A stretch of DNA of 64,000 bases from Marinomonas hwangdonensis. GTDB taxonomy: Bacteria > Pseudomonadota > Gammaproteobacteria > Pseudomonadales > Marinomonadaceae. The stretch is from positions 496,001-560,000 of the forward strand of contig NZ_RIZG01000001.1 of the NCBI RefSeq assembly GCF_003721245.1, given 5' to 3'. The notes below the pieces were generated by a model. The model ran no database searches, was not told where the DNA came from, and saw nothing but the letters and a program-made list of their open reading frames with translations. Below are positions 16,166-23,573 of this stretch, piece after piece; the first letter of the stretch is position 1, and the number at the start of each line of letters is the position of its first letter. Both the position numbers and the translations under genes were made by a program.

Positions 16166-17125
16166 TCACTTCGCCCAACGTGGGCGCTCTAATGTTCGTA
16201 CATGCAGCCAATCGTCGTTACGTCGGCAGTGGGAGTAGGTTTCGAGGTTTTCACGGTATTTTTCGTGCCCAATCTCTTTCCATTCGTCGGGAAGCTGCAC
16301 CACTTCAACCTCATATTTTCCTGCGCCTACTGTGTCGCTGACACAGAGAAACCAGAATTCAGGCTTCACACCAAAGTGCTGCTCGTAACCGTCGCAATAC
16401 ATAGCGTCTTGAACGTAGTAGCGGAACTCCTCAGCGTGTTTTTCAAACCGATCCAATCCCGCTACCTTTTTAACGTCGACGATAATAGGGCGACCGTTGA
16501 AATCTATTACTCGGTCTGGGCGCACTCGGCAGCGCTCGCCAGTGCCTTTGTCTTGCCAGAATATCGACGCCTCGTTATAGCCATCTGCCTCGAAAATCAT
16601 TCTTGCAACGGGGTGGGCAAACACAGATTCACGCATAATTTGAAGCTTTCGGTTTTCATCAAAAGTCATGATGGTGCGATCGGCATTTTCCTCTTTGAAT
16701 TGTGCCCATATTGCCTTGTCTGCGTTGGTGCGTAGGTTTAACTCTGGCGCGATAACAAATTGCTCGTTGAACTTTTCCGGCTCTAAAAGCAGGGTGTGAA
16801 CAGCAGTGCCAAAATCGAGCGGCTTTTCTTTCTCAACATCGCGAGGTGCATTCTTTGACCAAATCAACTGACTTGGGTTTTCGTCGATCAAATCCAAGCC
16901 GGACTTTGAAATGCTGTCATCGCGGTGGTAATCGCGATTGCTGAGGTCGTAGTAAATGCCTGGTGCAATGGCTGACGTAGTTCGAGGTTCAACGTACAGT
17001 GTGTCTTCATCTTCGAAGTCATCAAACTGTGGCGCCTGAAAATGTGTAGCTTGCGAAAGAGGTAATTCGGTTTGCGTATGAGCGTCACCGAATAAGTCAA
17101 ACGGGTTTTGTTGTATTGCGTTCAT
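16166..17125 (-). CDS. RecE-like PD-(D/E)XK exonuclease
   Basis: A 319-residue nuclease related to the C-terminal domain of exonuclease VIII. An unstructured N-terminus (1-50) precedes the core. Visible elements are GTAVHTLLLEP with His110, Glu185, Asp204 in RPDRVID, and Asp217-Val-Lys219 in IIVDVKK, followed by FRYYVQDAMYCDGY. Such enzymes resect dsDNA ends to give 3' overhangs for annealing proteins. It forms a recombination set with the downstream annealing candidate and SSB, useful for phage DNA repair or concatemer formation. Confidence 0.85.
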   Translation of the reverse strand: MNAIQQNPFDLFGDAHTQTELPLSQATHFQAPQFDDFEDEDTLYVEPRTTSAIAPGIYYDLSNRDYHRDDSISKSGLDLIDENPSQLIWSKNAPRDVEKEKPLDFGTAVHTLLLEPEKFNEQFVIAPELNLRTNADKAIWAQFKEENADRTIMTFDENRKLQIMRESVFAHPVARMIFEADGYNEASIFWQDKGTGERCRVRPDRVIDFNGRPIIVDVKKVAGLDRFEKHAEEFRYYVQDAMYCDGYEQHFGVKPEFWFLCVSDTVGAGKYEVEVVQLPDEWKEIGHEKYRENLETYSHCRRNDDWLHVRTLERPRWAK

Positions 17126-17160
17126 AAGATTGGCTCCTTCCGTCCCTTTAAGCAGGAAAG

Positions 17161-17319
17161 TTAAAATTCATCGAGTAGCGGTTGAATCGCTTCTCTTACA
17201 TTGCGTTTCTGATAAACCGCCATTGCTGCCGTACCGACAACCATGAACAGCCAGCCAAAAACAAGCACTAGGCAAAGTCCTAAGACAAAGCCGCCCAGGT
17301 AAAAAATATCGGTTAGCAT
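17161..17319 (-). CDS. 52-residue membrane peptide, first gene of the leftward operon
   Basis: GGAGATC precedes the ATG at 17319. The product (MLTDIFYLGGFVLGLCLVLV at its N-terminus) has one long hydrophobic segment and a charged C-terminus ending LLDEF. It is the first ORF after the pL-like promoter. Not recognised; small membrane proteins in this place are often lysis-timing or exclusion factors, which is only a guess. Confidence 0.55.
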   Translation of the reverse strand: MLTDIFYLGGFVLGLCLVLVFGWLFMVVGTAAMAVYQKRNVREAIQPLLDEF

Positions 17320-17510
17320 AATGATCTCCTGTGATTTTCTGGCTGCGCACTCATGGAATGCGTACTCAGAAAAACATGGTTAAACATGCCCATCACACCT
17401 ATCCCCATATTCAGAGGGGGATTCGGTCACAGCTCGCACCTATGGTTTATCGCCTTTCCTGGCAACTTGGTGGTCTTTGCTGGAGCGGTTCGCCGCTTCG
17501 ATGGAAATAA
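17320..17510 (-). other. untranslated leader of the leftward early transcript
   Basis: No convincing ORF lies between the pL-like promoter and the first gene, leaving a leader of about 190 nt. It contains several short G/C-rich inverted repeats (for example GCGG near CCGC and CCCC near GGGG). It may hold an antitermination (nut- or put-like) signal. I cannot identify a definite box. Confidence 0.35.
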
Positions 17511-17555
17511 TTGTGTACCATAGATACACAATTGTAAAGTACCAAAAGTACCCTT
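17511..17555 (-). promoter_or_regulatory. leftward early promoter (pL-like) with two CI-type operators
   Basis: Read on the minus strand, TTGGTA (complement of 17540-17545), a 17-bp spacer and TATGGT (complement of 17517-17522) form a sigma70 promoter. It is overlapped by two dyads: TTGTGTA...TACACAA (17511-17531) and GTACCAAAAGTAC (17539-17551). The second core also appears at the rightward promoter, so both are probably bound by the CI repressor. Confidence 0.65.
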
Positions 17556-17602
17556 ATCTGCTGTTTTTTTAGAAGCGTATGTATATCAAAAGGTTACAGG
17601 CG

Positions 17603-17630
17603 AAAAAAAACCGCCTCGATGGGCGGTTTC
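17603..17630 (-). terminator. terminator of the cI-lipoprotein transcript
   Basis: On the minus strand AAACCGCCC...GGGCGGTT-type pairing (17609-17615 with 17622-17628) is followed by eight T (17603-17610 complement). It separates the lysogenic transcript from the pL region. Confidence 0.75.
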
Positions 17631-17659
17631 TTATGATGATGTGTTTGTACTGTTTTGGC

Positions 17660-17941
17660 TTACAGAGGGTTAACGCATTTGAACTCTAGGGTGGCGCTAG
17701 CTGATTGCATAAGGCCTGAATCTCGCATTTCTAAGCTACTAGTTTCTACTGATTTGTTTTGTTTGGAACAAAATTCGTTCGCTTCTTGATATGCATCTGC
17801 CTTTTCTTCTGCTGCCGAAACAAAGCCAATCTTAGCGCTTTTCACAGATACCATGTATTTATCGGAATCCATCTTAACAACGCCAGTACTTCCGCACGAT
17901 GCAACTAATAAGCCTGATATCGCAACTAAAAGTAATCGCAT
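17660..17941 (-). CDS. predicted lipoprotein downstream of cI
   Basis: 93 residues. The N-terminus MRLLLVAISGLLVASCGS is a lipoprotein signal with lipobox LVAS-C and Gly at +2, so it should be lipidated and, lacking Asp at +2, sorted to the outer membrane. The mature part has a conserved-looking Cys near the middle and another near the end. It follows the repressor by 35 bp on the same strand and shares its terminator, so it is probably expressed in the lysogen. Superinfection exclusion or surface change is a reasonable guess; family not recognised. Confidence 0.7.
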   Translation of the reverse strand: MRLLLVAISGLLVASCGSTGVVKMDSDKYMVSVKSAKIGFVSAAEEKADAYQEANEFCSKQNKSVETSSLEMRDSGLMQSASATLEFKCVNPL

Positions 17942-17976
17942 TTTTACACTCCTATTTTAATTAAATGTATTTGTAT

Positions 17977-18717
17977 TTATAAAACAACCGAGTACCAAAA
18001 AACTCTACCAATAATCCTTATGTCTTTCGCTGCCTCCCCGCTGACTTCTTCATCTTGGTAGTCTGTATTGGCTGAGCGTATTCGCAAACCATTAAAAGGC
18101 ATTCGGTACAAATACTTTACACGCAACATGCCGCCATGATTGATAGCGTACATCTTGCCATCTTTTATCACTGTATCGGCCGTGTCTAAACCAACCGTGG
18201 AGCCATCGGGTAATACAGGTTCCATACTGTCACCGCTTACTTTGCAGCAGGCTGCTTTTGATGGTGCGACGCCTGCACTTGATAGCGTAGAAAGATTAAA
18301 TCTCATTTGTTGTGTTGCTATTTCGGACACACTGTTAAATCCATTTCCTGCCGATAATTCCACTTCTGTAAAAAACGGCACTTCTACCTCATTTGGGTGT
18401 AGTGGATCGAGACTTTCGTATACATCCACATGCCCTAAATCAGTTGAATGCATACTAAGTGAATCATATGCCTGGTTTAGGGGCTTACGTTCTTCGCCAT
18501 ACTCTAGCCAGCTTGTATTTACATTAAAAAATTGAGCTATTTTTCTAATGTGATCCGCCTTCGGTGCATTTTCACCATTTAGCCATTTATTAGCCGCTTT
18601 GCGCGTAACCCCAGTTATTTCGCTCAAGCGGGTACCTAAGCCTCTACGCTCAATGTCTCTCTTGATTCTAAGTTCTTCTATGCGCCTGGCTATTGCTTCT
18701 GCATGTTCTGACGACAT
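17977..18717 (-). CDS. cI: CI-like repressor with S24 autopeptidase domain
   Basis: 246 residues from the ATG at 18717; an upstream in-frame TTG would add ten residues across an operator and is rejected. The N-terminal helix-turn-helix spans about 27-65 (LSEITGVTRKAANKWLNGEN). The C-terminal LexA/S24 domain has the cleavage site Ala123-Gly124 (LSAGNG), catalytic Ser164 (SGDSMEP) and Lys201 (MLRVKYL). It should maintain lysogeny by binding the GTACC-type operators at both early promoters and self-cleave with RecA after DNA damage. Divergent from cro. Confidence 0.92.
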   Translation of the reverse strand: MSSEHAEAIARRIEELRIKRDIERRGLGTRLSEITGVTRKAANKWLNGENAPKADHIRKIAQFFNVNTSWLEYGEERKPLNQAYDSLSMHSTDLGHVDVYESLDPLHPNEVEVPFFTEVELSAGNGFNSVSEIATQQMRFNLSTLSSAGVAPSKAACCKVSGDSMEPVLPDGSTVGLDTADTVIKDGKMYAINHGGMLRVKYLYRMPFNGLRIRSANTDYQDEEVSGEAAKDIRIIGRVFWYSVVL

Positions 18718-18736
18718 AAAAAATTCCCCAAAAATT

Positions 18737-18811
18737 ATGTGTACCAAATGTTTATTGTTTAACAGGCTTGAGGAAAAGTCAGTCCCCAGTTATTATGGGT
18801 ACAAAAGGTAC
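18737..18811 (+). promoter_or_regulatory. rightward early promoter (pR-like) and CI/Cro operators
   Basis: TTGAGG (18768-18773), a 17-bp spacer and TATTAT (18791-18796) form a good sigma70 promoter for cro. Operator-like sites flank it: GTACAAAAGGTAC at 18799-18811 and a half-matching TGTGTACCAAATG at 18739-18751 near the repressor start. Both share the GTACC core seen at pL. Confidence 0.7.
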
Positions 18812-18828
18812 ACATATAAGGTTTTACG

Positions 18829-19059
18829 ATGACTAGAAGTATCCATGATCAGCTGACCAGTGTTCGTGTAGCGCGAGTCGCAGAAATATGCGGCATCACT
18901 CGTAAGGCCGTATACGGCTGGATTGCAAGGGGGCGATTGCCACGCACGGAATACACAAAAGAAACCAACTATGCCGAGAAAATCGAGAAGGCAACAAATG
19001 GTTTAGTTACTGCAAAAGAATTATTAAAACCAGCAAAAACGCCCACAGAGGCGGCTTAA
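18829..19059 (+). CDS. cro: Cro-like helix-turn-helix repressor
   Basis: 76 residues. The segment VARVAEICGITRKAVYGWIA is a textbook helix-turn-helix, followed by a short basic arm and a Pro/Thr-rich tail. It is the first gene right of the divergent cI promoter, the place of Cro/YdaS proteins that switch the phage toward lytic growth by competing for CI operators. Directly downstream of the pR-like promoter and its GTACC sites. Confidence 0.85.
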   Translation: MTRSIHDQLTSVRVARVAEICGITRKAVYGWIARGRLPRTEYTKETNYAEKIEKATNGLVTAKELLKPAKTPTEAA

Positions 19060-19078
19060 CCCAAAACAGGAGCTACTT

Positions 19079-19306
19079 ATGCCAGCACCAAAACCGCTAG
19101 ACCAACAACACATTCACGACTACCGCCCACGCTTCACAGAAGAAGTGCATGGGCAAATCTTACAGCTTACAGCTGAGCTAACTCGGTTAAATGGCAATGA
19201 GCCGGTACCCAAGAACGTCGTGTTAAGAGCGTTGGCCGAGCGTCAAATTAGCCGCTTACGCCCAAGCGACCTAAACGAAATCTTAACTGCGATCCATTGC
19301 GACTAG
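19079..19306 (+). CDS. hypothetical early phage protein (CII position)
   Basis: 75 residues, helical; RFTEEVHGQILQLTAELTRL and LRALAERQISRL look amphipathic. It lies 19 bp after cro with AGGAGCTACTT upstream. Its position matches that of CII-type activators, but no helix-turn-helix can be claimed with confidence. Confidence 0.55.
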   Translation: MPAPKPLDQQHIHDYRPRFTEEVHGQILQLTAELTRLNGNEPVPKNVVLRALAERQISRLRPSDLNEILTAIHCD

Positions 19307-19316
19307 AAGGGACCTA

Positions 19317-19547
19317 ATGGGAATTATGAAAAGCCAAACGCAGCCCTGTGTAATTCAGGTAAGTGAAGAATATGCGGAGGTGTTGGATTCGTATGCTGGT
19401 GCGACGGATCAGACGCCAACGGAAGCAATGCAGCTGCTTGTTACTGATGGCTTGGATGAAGCTCTACGAGATCAGGGTTTCTTGCTCGATCTCTTGAGTG
19501 ACTGCCAGGAATTAATGGGTAAAAAAGAGCCAGTCATTCTTCATTAG
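19317..19547 (+). CDS. hypothetical early phage protein
   Basis: 76 residues, acidic. IQVSEEYAEVLDSYAGATDQ and TPTEAMQLLVTDGLDEAL suggest a small ribbon-helix-helix-like or helical fold. AAGGGACC precedes the ATG, 10 bp after the previous stop. No known family recognised. Confidence 0.5.
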   Translation: MGIMKSQTQPCVIQVSEEYAEVLDSYAGATDQTPTEAMQLLVTDGLDEALRDQGFLLDLLSDCQELMGKKEPVILH

Positions 19548-19579
19548 AGGGACTGGGGGAAAAAGTGAAGCCAATAAAA

Positions 19580-19604
19580 AAGCCCAGATTCGTGGTCTGG
19601 GCTT
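19580..19604. terminator. hairpin with T-rich flanks, possible bidirectional terminator
   Basis: AAGCCCAGA pairs with TCTGGGCTT around a 7-nt loop. The T-run is better on the minus side (TTTTTTATT) than on the plus side (CTTTC). It could attenuate rightward early transcription ahead of the replication genes. Confidence 0.5.
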
Positions 19605-19651
19605 CTTTCGGCTTTGTATGCAAATAAAACCGTTTTACTAAGGAATTTAGT

Positions 19652-19801
19652 ATGCAAATTAAACAGATGTTTTTCAAGCTAATTCGTAAAGTGTCAGCAT
19701 TTTTAATGTTTTGGGCGCCATGTTCTTTGGCGTTTAAGGCGCATTTTTGGGCGTGTAAAAAACTGGATCGTCAGCAAGTGACTAAGGCGGTGGTGTTATG
19801 A
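19652..19801 (+). CDS. 49-residue basic/hydrophobic peptide coupled to the next gene
   Basis: AAGGAATTTAGT precedes the ATG. The product starts MQIKQMFFKLIRKV, contains an aromatic hydrophobic middle with two Cys, and ends in a basic stretch. Its TGA overlaps the ATG of the 91-residue gene (ATGA), which supports real translation. No family recognised; too short for most gene callers. Confidence 0.5.
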   Translation: MQIKQMFFKLIRKVSAFLMFWAPCSLAFKAHFWACKKLDRQQVTKAVVL

Positions 19802-20073
19802 ATTCTAACCTTATCAGCTCAGTCATGAGCTCTCCTTTTGATAACACTGAACACAAGATGGTTCTTGCTCAGATGGCATTTGAAGCCGATGAGCAAGGGT
19901 TGTGCTATGCAGTGATAGAAAAATTAGGTCCAGTTTGCGGATTAAGTCTAACCAAGACTTTTAAAATAATTGAAGAGCTAAAAGAAAGCGGTTGCTTAGA
20001 TTTTCAGCATCACGCCAATAAAGTCGTATTTAAGTTGAATGCCGCCCGTATCACAGAAAAAAAGGCTCATTAG
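19798..20073 (+). CDS. small winged-helix-like phage protein
   Basis: 91 residues. SSPFDNTEHKMVLAQMAFEA followed by LGPVCGLSLTKTFKIIEELK and a DFQHH/VVFKLN strand pair looks like a winged helix that resembles the helix-turn-helix modules of phage replication regulators. It ends 4 bp before the O-like gene start, so a role in replication control is plausible. Not assigned to a family. Confidence 0.55.
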   Translation: MNSNLISSVMSSPFDNTEHKMVLAQMAFEADEQGLCYAVIEKLGPVCGLSLTKTFKIIEELKESGCLDFQHHANKVVFKLNAARITEKKAH

Positions 20074-20077
20074 CTTT

Positions 20078-20950
20078 ATGCAGTTCTCTATTTACCTTAA
20101 CCAGCCAAGAGCACAGGAGTGGGGTTTAAACCTCGCTCAAGCTGTGTTTTTCTCCTACTTGTATGAGGCTCAAAGTTGGTGTGATAGCGAGATCATAAAT
20201 GATCAGGTGTATTACTGGATCAGCAAAGAAAAGGTGATTCAAGAGTTACCAATTCTGTCGGATAAACCAGACACCATTAAGCGCTATTTGAACACATTAG
20301 AAACGGCTGGATTGATACTTAGGAAAGTCATCAGTAATCGTATTTTTGTGGCAATAACAGAGAAGGGAAAGCTTTGGAATCGCACCGATAAAACCCCAAA
20401 AACCACACAAAAAGAGATCAAACCAAGTAGGGAAAAAAATCCCCCCCTTGGTCCTCAGGTGGGGAAAAATATCCCTACTAAGGGGGGAAATAAATCCCCA
20501 CTAGGTAGGGAAAAATTTCCCCCATATCAATATACCAATGATCAGCCTACCAATAATCAAATAGATAAAAGTAAACCAAAAGGTTCGGCTAAGCCTTCGG
20601 TATTGGAAAAACTCAGCGCTCAATATCCAACGATTGAACATGAATCTATCCAGTTTGCCCTAGACCATCGAGCAGCAAAAAAAGCAGCGATGACCGACCG
20701 AGGTTCGAAGCTGTTTTTCGACGAGGTTTTGAATTGTTCGTATGAACTGGGTATCTCGCCAGAGCGGGTTATCGATATCGTGATTAACCGAGATTGGAAG
20801 GGGATAAACACCGAGTGGGTGCGCAAGCACTTGATCGACAACGCGCCACCGGCTCAGCAGCAACTAGCGATAGCGCCAAATAACTTAGCGCCAAACAACC
20901 GTCAAGGCGTTAACGATGCCCTTGGCAACATCAGCGACACGAATTGGTGA
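20078..20950 (+). CDS. O-like phage replication initiator with DnaT-like C-terminal tail
   Basis: 290 residues from the ATG at 20078, just after the preceding stop; a longer in-frame start overlaps that gene. The N-terminal winged-helix region (AVFFSYLYEAQSW ... DTIKRYLNTLETAGLILRKV) should bind the origin. A Lys/Pro/Gly-rich linker (about 115-185) follows, encoded by A/G-rich sequence with repeated GGGAAAAA-type units that could include the origin itself, as in lambda O. A helical C-domain and a tail ending GNISDTNW follow. The tail matches the host DnaT-like tail at 9 of 13 residues. No P-like loader is present in the phage. Confidence 0.7.
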   Translation: MQFSIYLNQPRAQEWGLNLAQAVFFSYLYEAQSWCDSEIINDQVYYWISKEKVIQELPILSDKPDTIKRYLNTLETAGLILRKVISNRIFVAITEKGKLWNRTDKTPKTTQKEIKPSREKNPPLGPQVGKNIPTKGGNKSPLGREKFPPYQYTNDQPTNNQIDKSKPKGSAKPSVLEKLSAQYPTIEHESIQFALDHRAAKKAAMTDRGSKLFFDEVLNCSYELGISPERVIDIVINRDWKGINTEWVRKHLIDNAPPAQQQLAIAPNNLAPNNRQGVNDALGNISDTNW

Positions 20951-20964
20951 GGTGTTAAATGGGT

Positions 20965-21288
20965 TTACGGTTTGGAAACGGCTTCGTCAAAGGCATCGCT
21001 AAATTCTTTATCTTGAATGTAATTAGGGTTGAGAAGATGAAGATCAGATAAAAGCTCAGCGTTTTTAGATTTGAGTGTTTTTAATTCAGTTTTATAAGAG
21101 TGGAGAGAGAAAAATGACCGTACTAGAACTGCTGTTATTCCTGTTATTAACCAAAACAATTGTAGATAACTCAACTCACCTAATAGACGGGCCCCAAGAT
21201 CTTGAAGAAGATACGAAACTGCCCCCCAAATCAGGACGCCACATAACGTTCGGATATGTTTCTCGGTTTGTATTAATAAATGCTTCAT
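20965..21288 (-). CDS. membrane protein with coiled-coil segment, antisense within the rightward early region
   Basis: About 107 residues from the ATG at 21288. Two hydrophobic helices (LCGVLIWGAVSYLLQDL, LQLFWLITGITAVLVRSFF) are followed by a charged helix (TELKTLKSKNAELLSDL) and an acidic C-terminus. It faces the replication gene tail to tail. A plus-strand ORF over the same bases (ATG at 21114, good ribosome site) is an alternative; the minus frame has more protein-like composition. Function unknown, possibly a lysogenic exclusion factor. Confidence 0.5.
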   Translation of the reverse strand: MKHLLIQTEKHIRTLCGVLIWGAVSYLLQDLGARLLGELSYLQLFWLITGITAVLVRSFFSLHSYKTELKTLKSKNAELLSDLHLLNPNYIQDKEFSDAFDEAVSKP

Positions 21289-21466
21289 CGGCAACAATAT
21301 CCTATTCAGTTGTTAAGTTAGGGATGTCTTTAGCTCTAATGCTTGGGATACAGCCGGCCTAGGTTATCGCATATTTATTGATCAAAAAAGTATTTTAAGG
21401 GACTCAGGGCAAGGGGCGTAGTGTCCCGAAAAACACGGACATTACGATTTGAATTGCGGGTGAAGT

Positions 21467-21922
21467 ATGAAAGCAGCAAAAGCGGATATCACAATAGAAA
21501 TCATAGGCGAGTCAGATAAAGCCACCAAGATGACGCAGGCTTGGGAGTTGGTTTGTAAGGCAGTGAAGGCAAACGAATCTTTGGGTCCTGTCATCCTCAA
21601 GTTAGGTCGAAAAAAGAGAAATAACGGTCAGAACGCAAGACTGTGGGCAACGCTCACAGACGTGGCTACACAGTTAGATTGGTATGGCGAGAAGTTATCA
21701 CAAGAGGATTGGAAACACGTTTTTACCGCTGCACTGAAAAAGCAAAAGGCGGTACCGGGTATCGATGGCGGTTTTGTGGTTCTGGCCACACACACAAGCA
21801 GTATGAATAAAACCGAGTTTAGCGAATTACTCGAGTTAATTTATGCGTTTGGTTCAGAGCGTGGAGTGCGTTGGAGTGACCCAGTTATGAAGTATTACGA
21901 AGAGTTGGGGCTAGTCGCGTGA
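21467..21922 (+). CDS. ninB: NinB-like recombination protein
   Basis: A 151-residue protein of the lambda NinB (Orf) family. KRNNGQNARLWATLTDVA, the DWYGEKLSQEDWKHVF region and the RGVRWSDPVMKYYEE ending are typical. Lambda Orf binds SSB and ssDNA and replaces RecFOR functions in phage recombination. It overlaps the next gene by 4 bp and opens a nin-like cluster (NinB, YbcO-like nuclease, RusA-like resolvase). Confidence 0.9.
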   Translation: MKAAKADITIEIIGESDKATKMTQAWELVCKAVKANESLGPVILKLGRKKRNNGQNARLWATLTDVATQLDWYGEKLSQEDWKHVFTAALKKQKAVPGIDGGFVVLATHTSSMNKTEFSELLELIYAFGSERGVRWSDPVMKYYEELGLVA

Positions 21923-22227
21923 AAGTACGATCGGAAGCAATACGCAAAAGTGCGCGGGGCCAAGATTGCGCACTCAGAATACCAGGTCATTGTAATTTCG
22001 ATCCAGAGACGACGGTACTGGCCCATGTTGGCAAAAACATTGGCATGTCGATGAAGTGCGATGACAGCTTTGCTGTTTATGCATGCTCAGGGTGTCATGA
22101 TGCAATCGATGGTCGAACTACCGTGCTCGATAGAGGGACTCAAGCCTTATACATTCTTGATGCGCTCGAACAAACACAAAACCACCTGATTCAAGCCGGT
22201 TTAATTTCGGTTAAGGGGCAAAAATGA
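21919..22227 (+). CDS. YbcO-like (DUF1364) HNH-type nuclease
   Basis: 102 residues. RSEAIRKSARGQDCALRIPG, H-C pairs (GHCNFDPETTVLAH) and the CSGCHDAIDGR segment are characteristic of the DUF1364/YbcO small nucleases found in lambdoid nin regions. Cysteines and histidines form the likely zinc site and the His in LAHV the catalytic residue. Coupled by 4-bp overlaps to ninB and to the RusA-like gene. Confidence 0.8.
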   Translation: MKVRSEAIRKSARGQDCALRIPGHCNFDPETTVLAHVGKNIGMSMKCDDSFAVYACSGCHDAIDGRTTVLDRGTQALYILDALEQTQNHLIQAGLISVKGQK

Positions 22228-22634
22228 AATACGGTCGTGAAGTGACGTTTAGCATTCCTGAAGCATCGATTCTGCTCAATGTGTGGCAGCGGATGCACTG
22301 GGCCAAGCGCAAGGCGTATCACGAGTCGCTATGCTGGAGCGTGCGAGCCGCGCTAGAAAGCGAGGGTTACCAGCGCCTAAGTCCCTTTAAGCGGTGCAAG
22401 ATTGAGATAGATCGCTATTCGTCACAGCTTGGTGACTGGGATGGCGTAATGGGGGGGCTTAAACCTTTATTTGATACGTTAGTCGTCTGCACTAAAACAA
22501 ACCCCCTTGGCCTTGGCGTCATCGAGGACGACAACCCTGGTTGCATCATCGAATGCCCTGTTATCAGACAGCACAAATCAACACATAAAGCGGCTGCAAC
22601 AGTCGTGACAATCACAGAAGTATTGGAGGCCTAA
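22224..22634 (+). CDS. rusA: RusA-like Holliday junction resolvase
   Basis: 136 residues, near the normal RusA length. The metal-binding acidic residues are recognisable in GDWDGVMGGLKPLFDTLV and GVIEDDNP, matching the Asp pattern of RusA-type dimeric resolvases that cleave four-way junctions. Its place after NinB and YbcO, where lambda has Rap and relatives have RusA, agrees. Likely resolves recombination intermediates during concatemer formation. Confidence 0.82.
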   Translation: MKYGREVTFSIPEASILLNVWQRMHWAKRKAYHESLCWSVRAALESEGYQRLSPFKRCKIEIDRYSSQLGDWDGVMGGLKPLFDTLVVCTKTNPLGLGVIEDDNPGCIIECPVIRQHKSTHKAAATVVTITEVLEA

Positions 22635-23533
22635 TGCAGTATTTATCAGCTCGCCAAATGTGGCACGACGCTTTTTATTCTCGCAGTGCAAATGACCAGC
22701 TACTAGAGATCAATCGATCTAATGCAAACTTACTTAGACGGAAACAGGTAATGAACGAGACACAGACACGTGGGCCAGCGGATAACTCGTCAAGAGTCAT
22801 GCACATGGCAAAAGCAGGGCGTGTACAGTCCGAGATCGCGAAGCTGCCAGAACACTTGCAGGCGTTCGGCATGTATTGCTGGGCGCCTAAAGAACAGGAC
22901 TCTTTACCAACGTACAAACATCACAACGAAATCGCCAACGCTCTTGCTCAAGAAGTAAAAGAGAAGTTCCCCCGCGAATACGCTTACTACACAAGTCGCG
23001 TGAGTATCGTTGTCCTGAACGTACTCAAATACGAGTTTGAGCGCGACAAGGGCCGTAAGCCCCAAAACATCGATATTACCTTAGCCGGTGCCATGGCAAT
23101 GCCAAAAGACAAAGTAAGGGCGCAATGGGGACACATTGTTAAACACATTCGCGGCTGTATTCGGGATATGCAGTTAGCGACCGATTCAGATAAAAACCTA
23201 TCAATTGGCATATTGCATTTATTAAAAGTGTGGCAAACAAAGACAGGTGCTGAAGCAACAGAAAAACACTCAGTTATTGCAAGCCTTGCTTTGAAGTCAT
23301 TCGCTCACACCGATCAGTCCTATCTATTCTCGGCAAGTGAAGAGAGAGAACCTGTGACACACACTAAACCACTGTACACGCAAGAATACCTAAGCTGGCG
23401 CGTAGGTGTAGCGCAATCGAACTGGAAACGCGATGGCTGGCAAGATGTGTTTGAACAAATGACAGGTGTATTGAATGAGTGGGCGGAAAGTGCGCTTGCA
23501 ACAATATTAAATGTGAAAGGTCTACCAACCTAA
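22634..23533 (+). CDS. unrecognised protein in the late-regulator (Q) position
   Basis: 299 residues, overlapping the RusA-like gene by one base. The N-terminus is basic; the middle (EYAYYTSRVSIVVLNVLKYE, NIDITLAGAMAMPKDKVRAQ) is helical, and the C-terminus is Trp-rich (YLSWRVGVAQSNWKRDGWQD). It has no recognised zinc or helix-turn-helix motif. As last gene of the early rightward operon before lysis, it could be a Q-like antiterminator or late activator. That role is suggested only by position and by the many terminators in the late operon. Confidence 0.5.
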   Translation: MQYLSARQMWHDAFYSRSANDQLLEINRSNANLLRRKQVMNETQTRGPADNSSRVMHMAKAGRVQSEIAKLPEHLQAFGMYCWAPKEQDSLPTYKHHNEIANALAQEVKEKFPREYAYYTSRVSIVVLNVLKYEFERDKGRKPQNIDITLAGAMAMPKDKVRAQWGHIVKHIRGCIRDMQLATDSDKNLSIGILHLLKVWQTKTGAEATEKHSVIASLALKSFAHTDQSYLFSASEEREPVTHTKPLYTQEYLSWRVGVAQSNWKRDGWQDVFEQMTGVLNEWAESALATILNVKGLPT

Positions 23534-23573
23534 CTAGCTATAAATTTTGTATCTAATCAGGTTGATGATGGGG

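Noticed and set aside
17168-17350. 60-residue minus-strand ORF
   Set aside because: Frame-shifted shadow of the 52-residue gene at 17161-17319, which has the ribosome site and a membrane-protein composition.
21114-21362. Plus-strand ORF with a good ribosome site opposite the 107-residue membrane protein
   Set aside because: Cannot be fully excluded, but the minus frame has better composition (two TM helices, coiled coil, charged tail).
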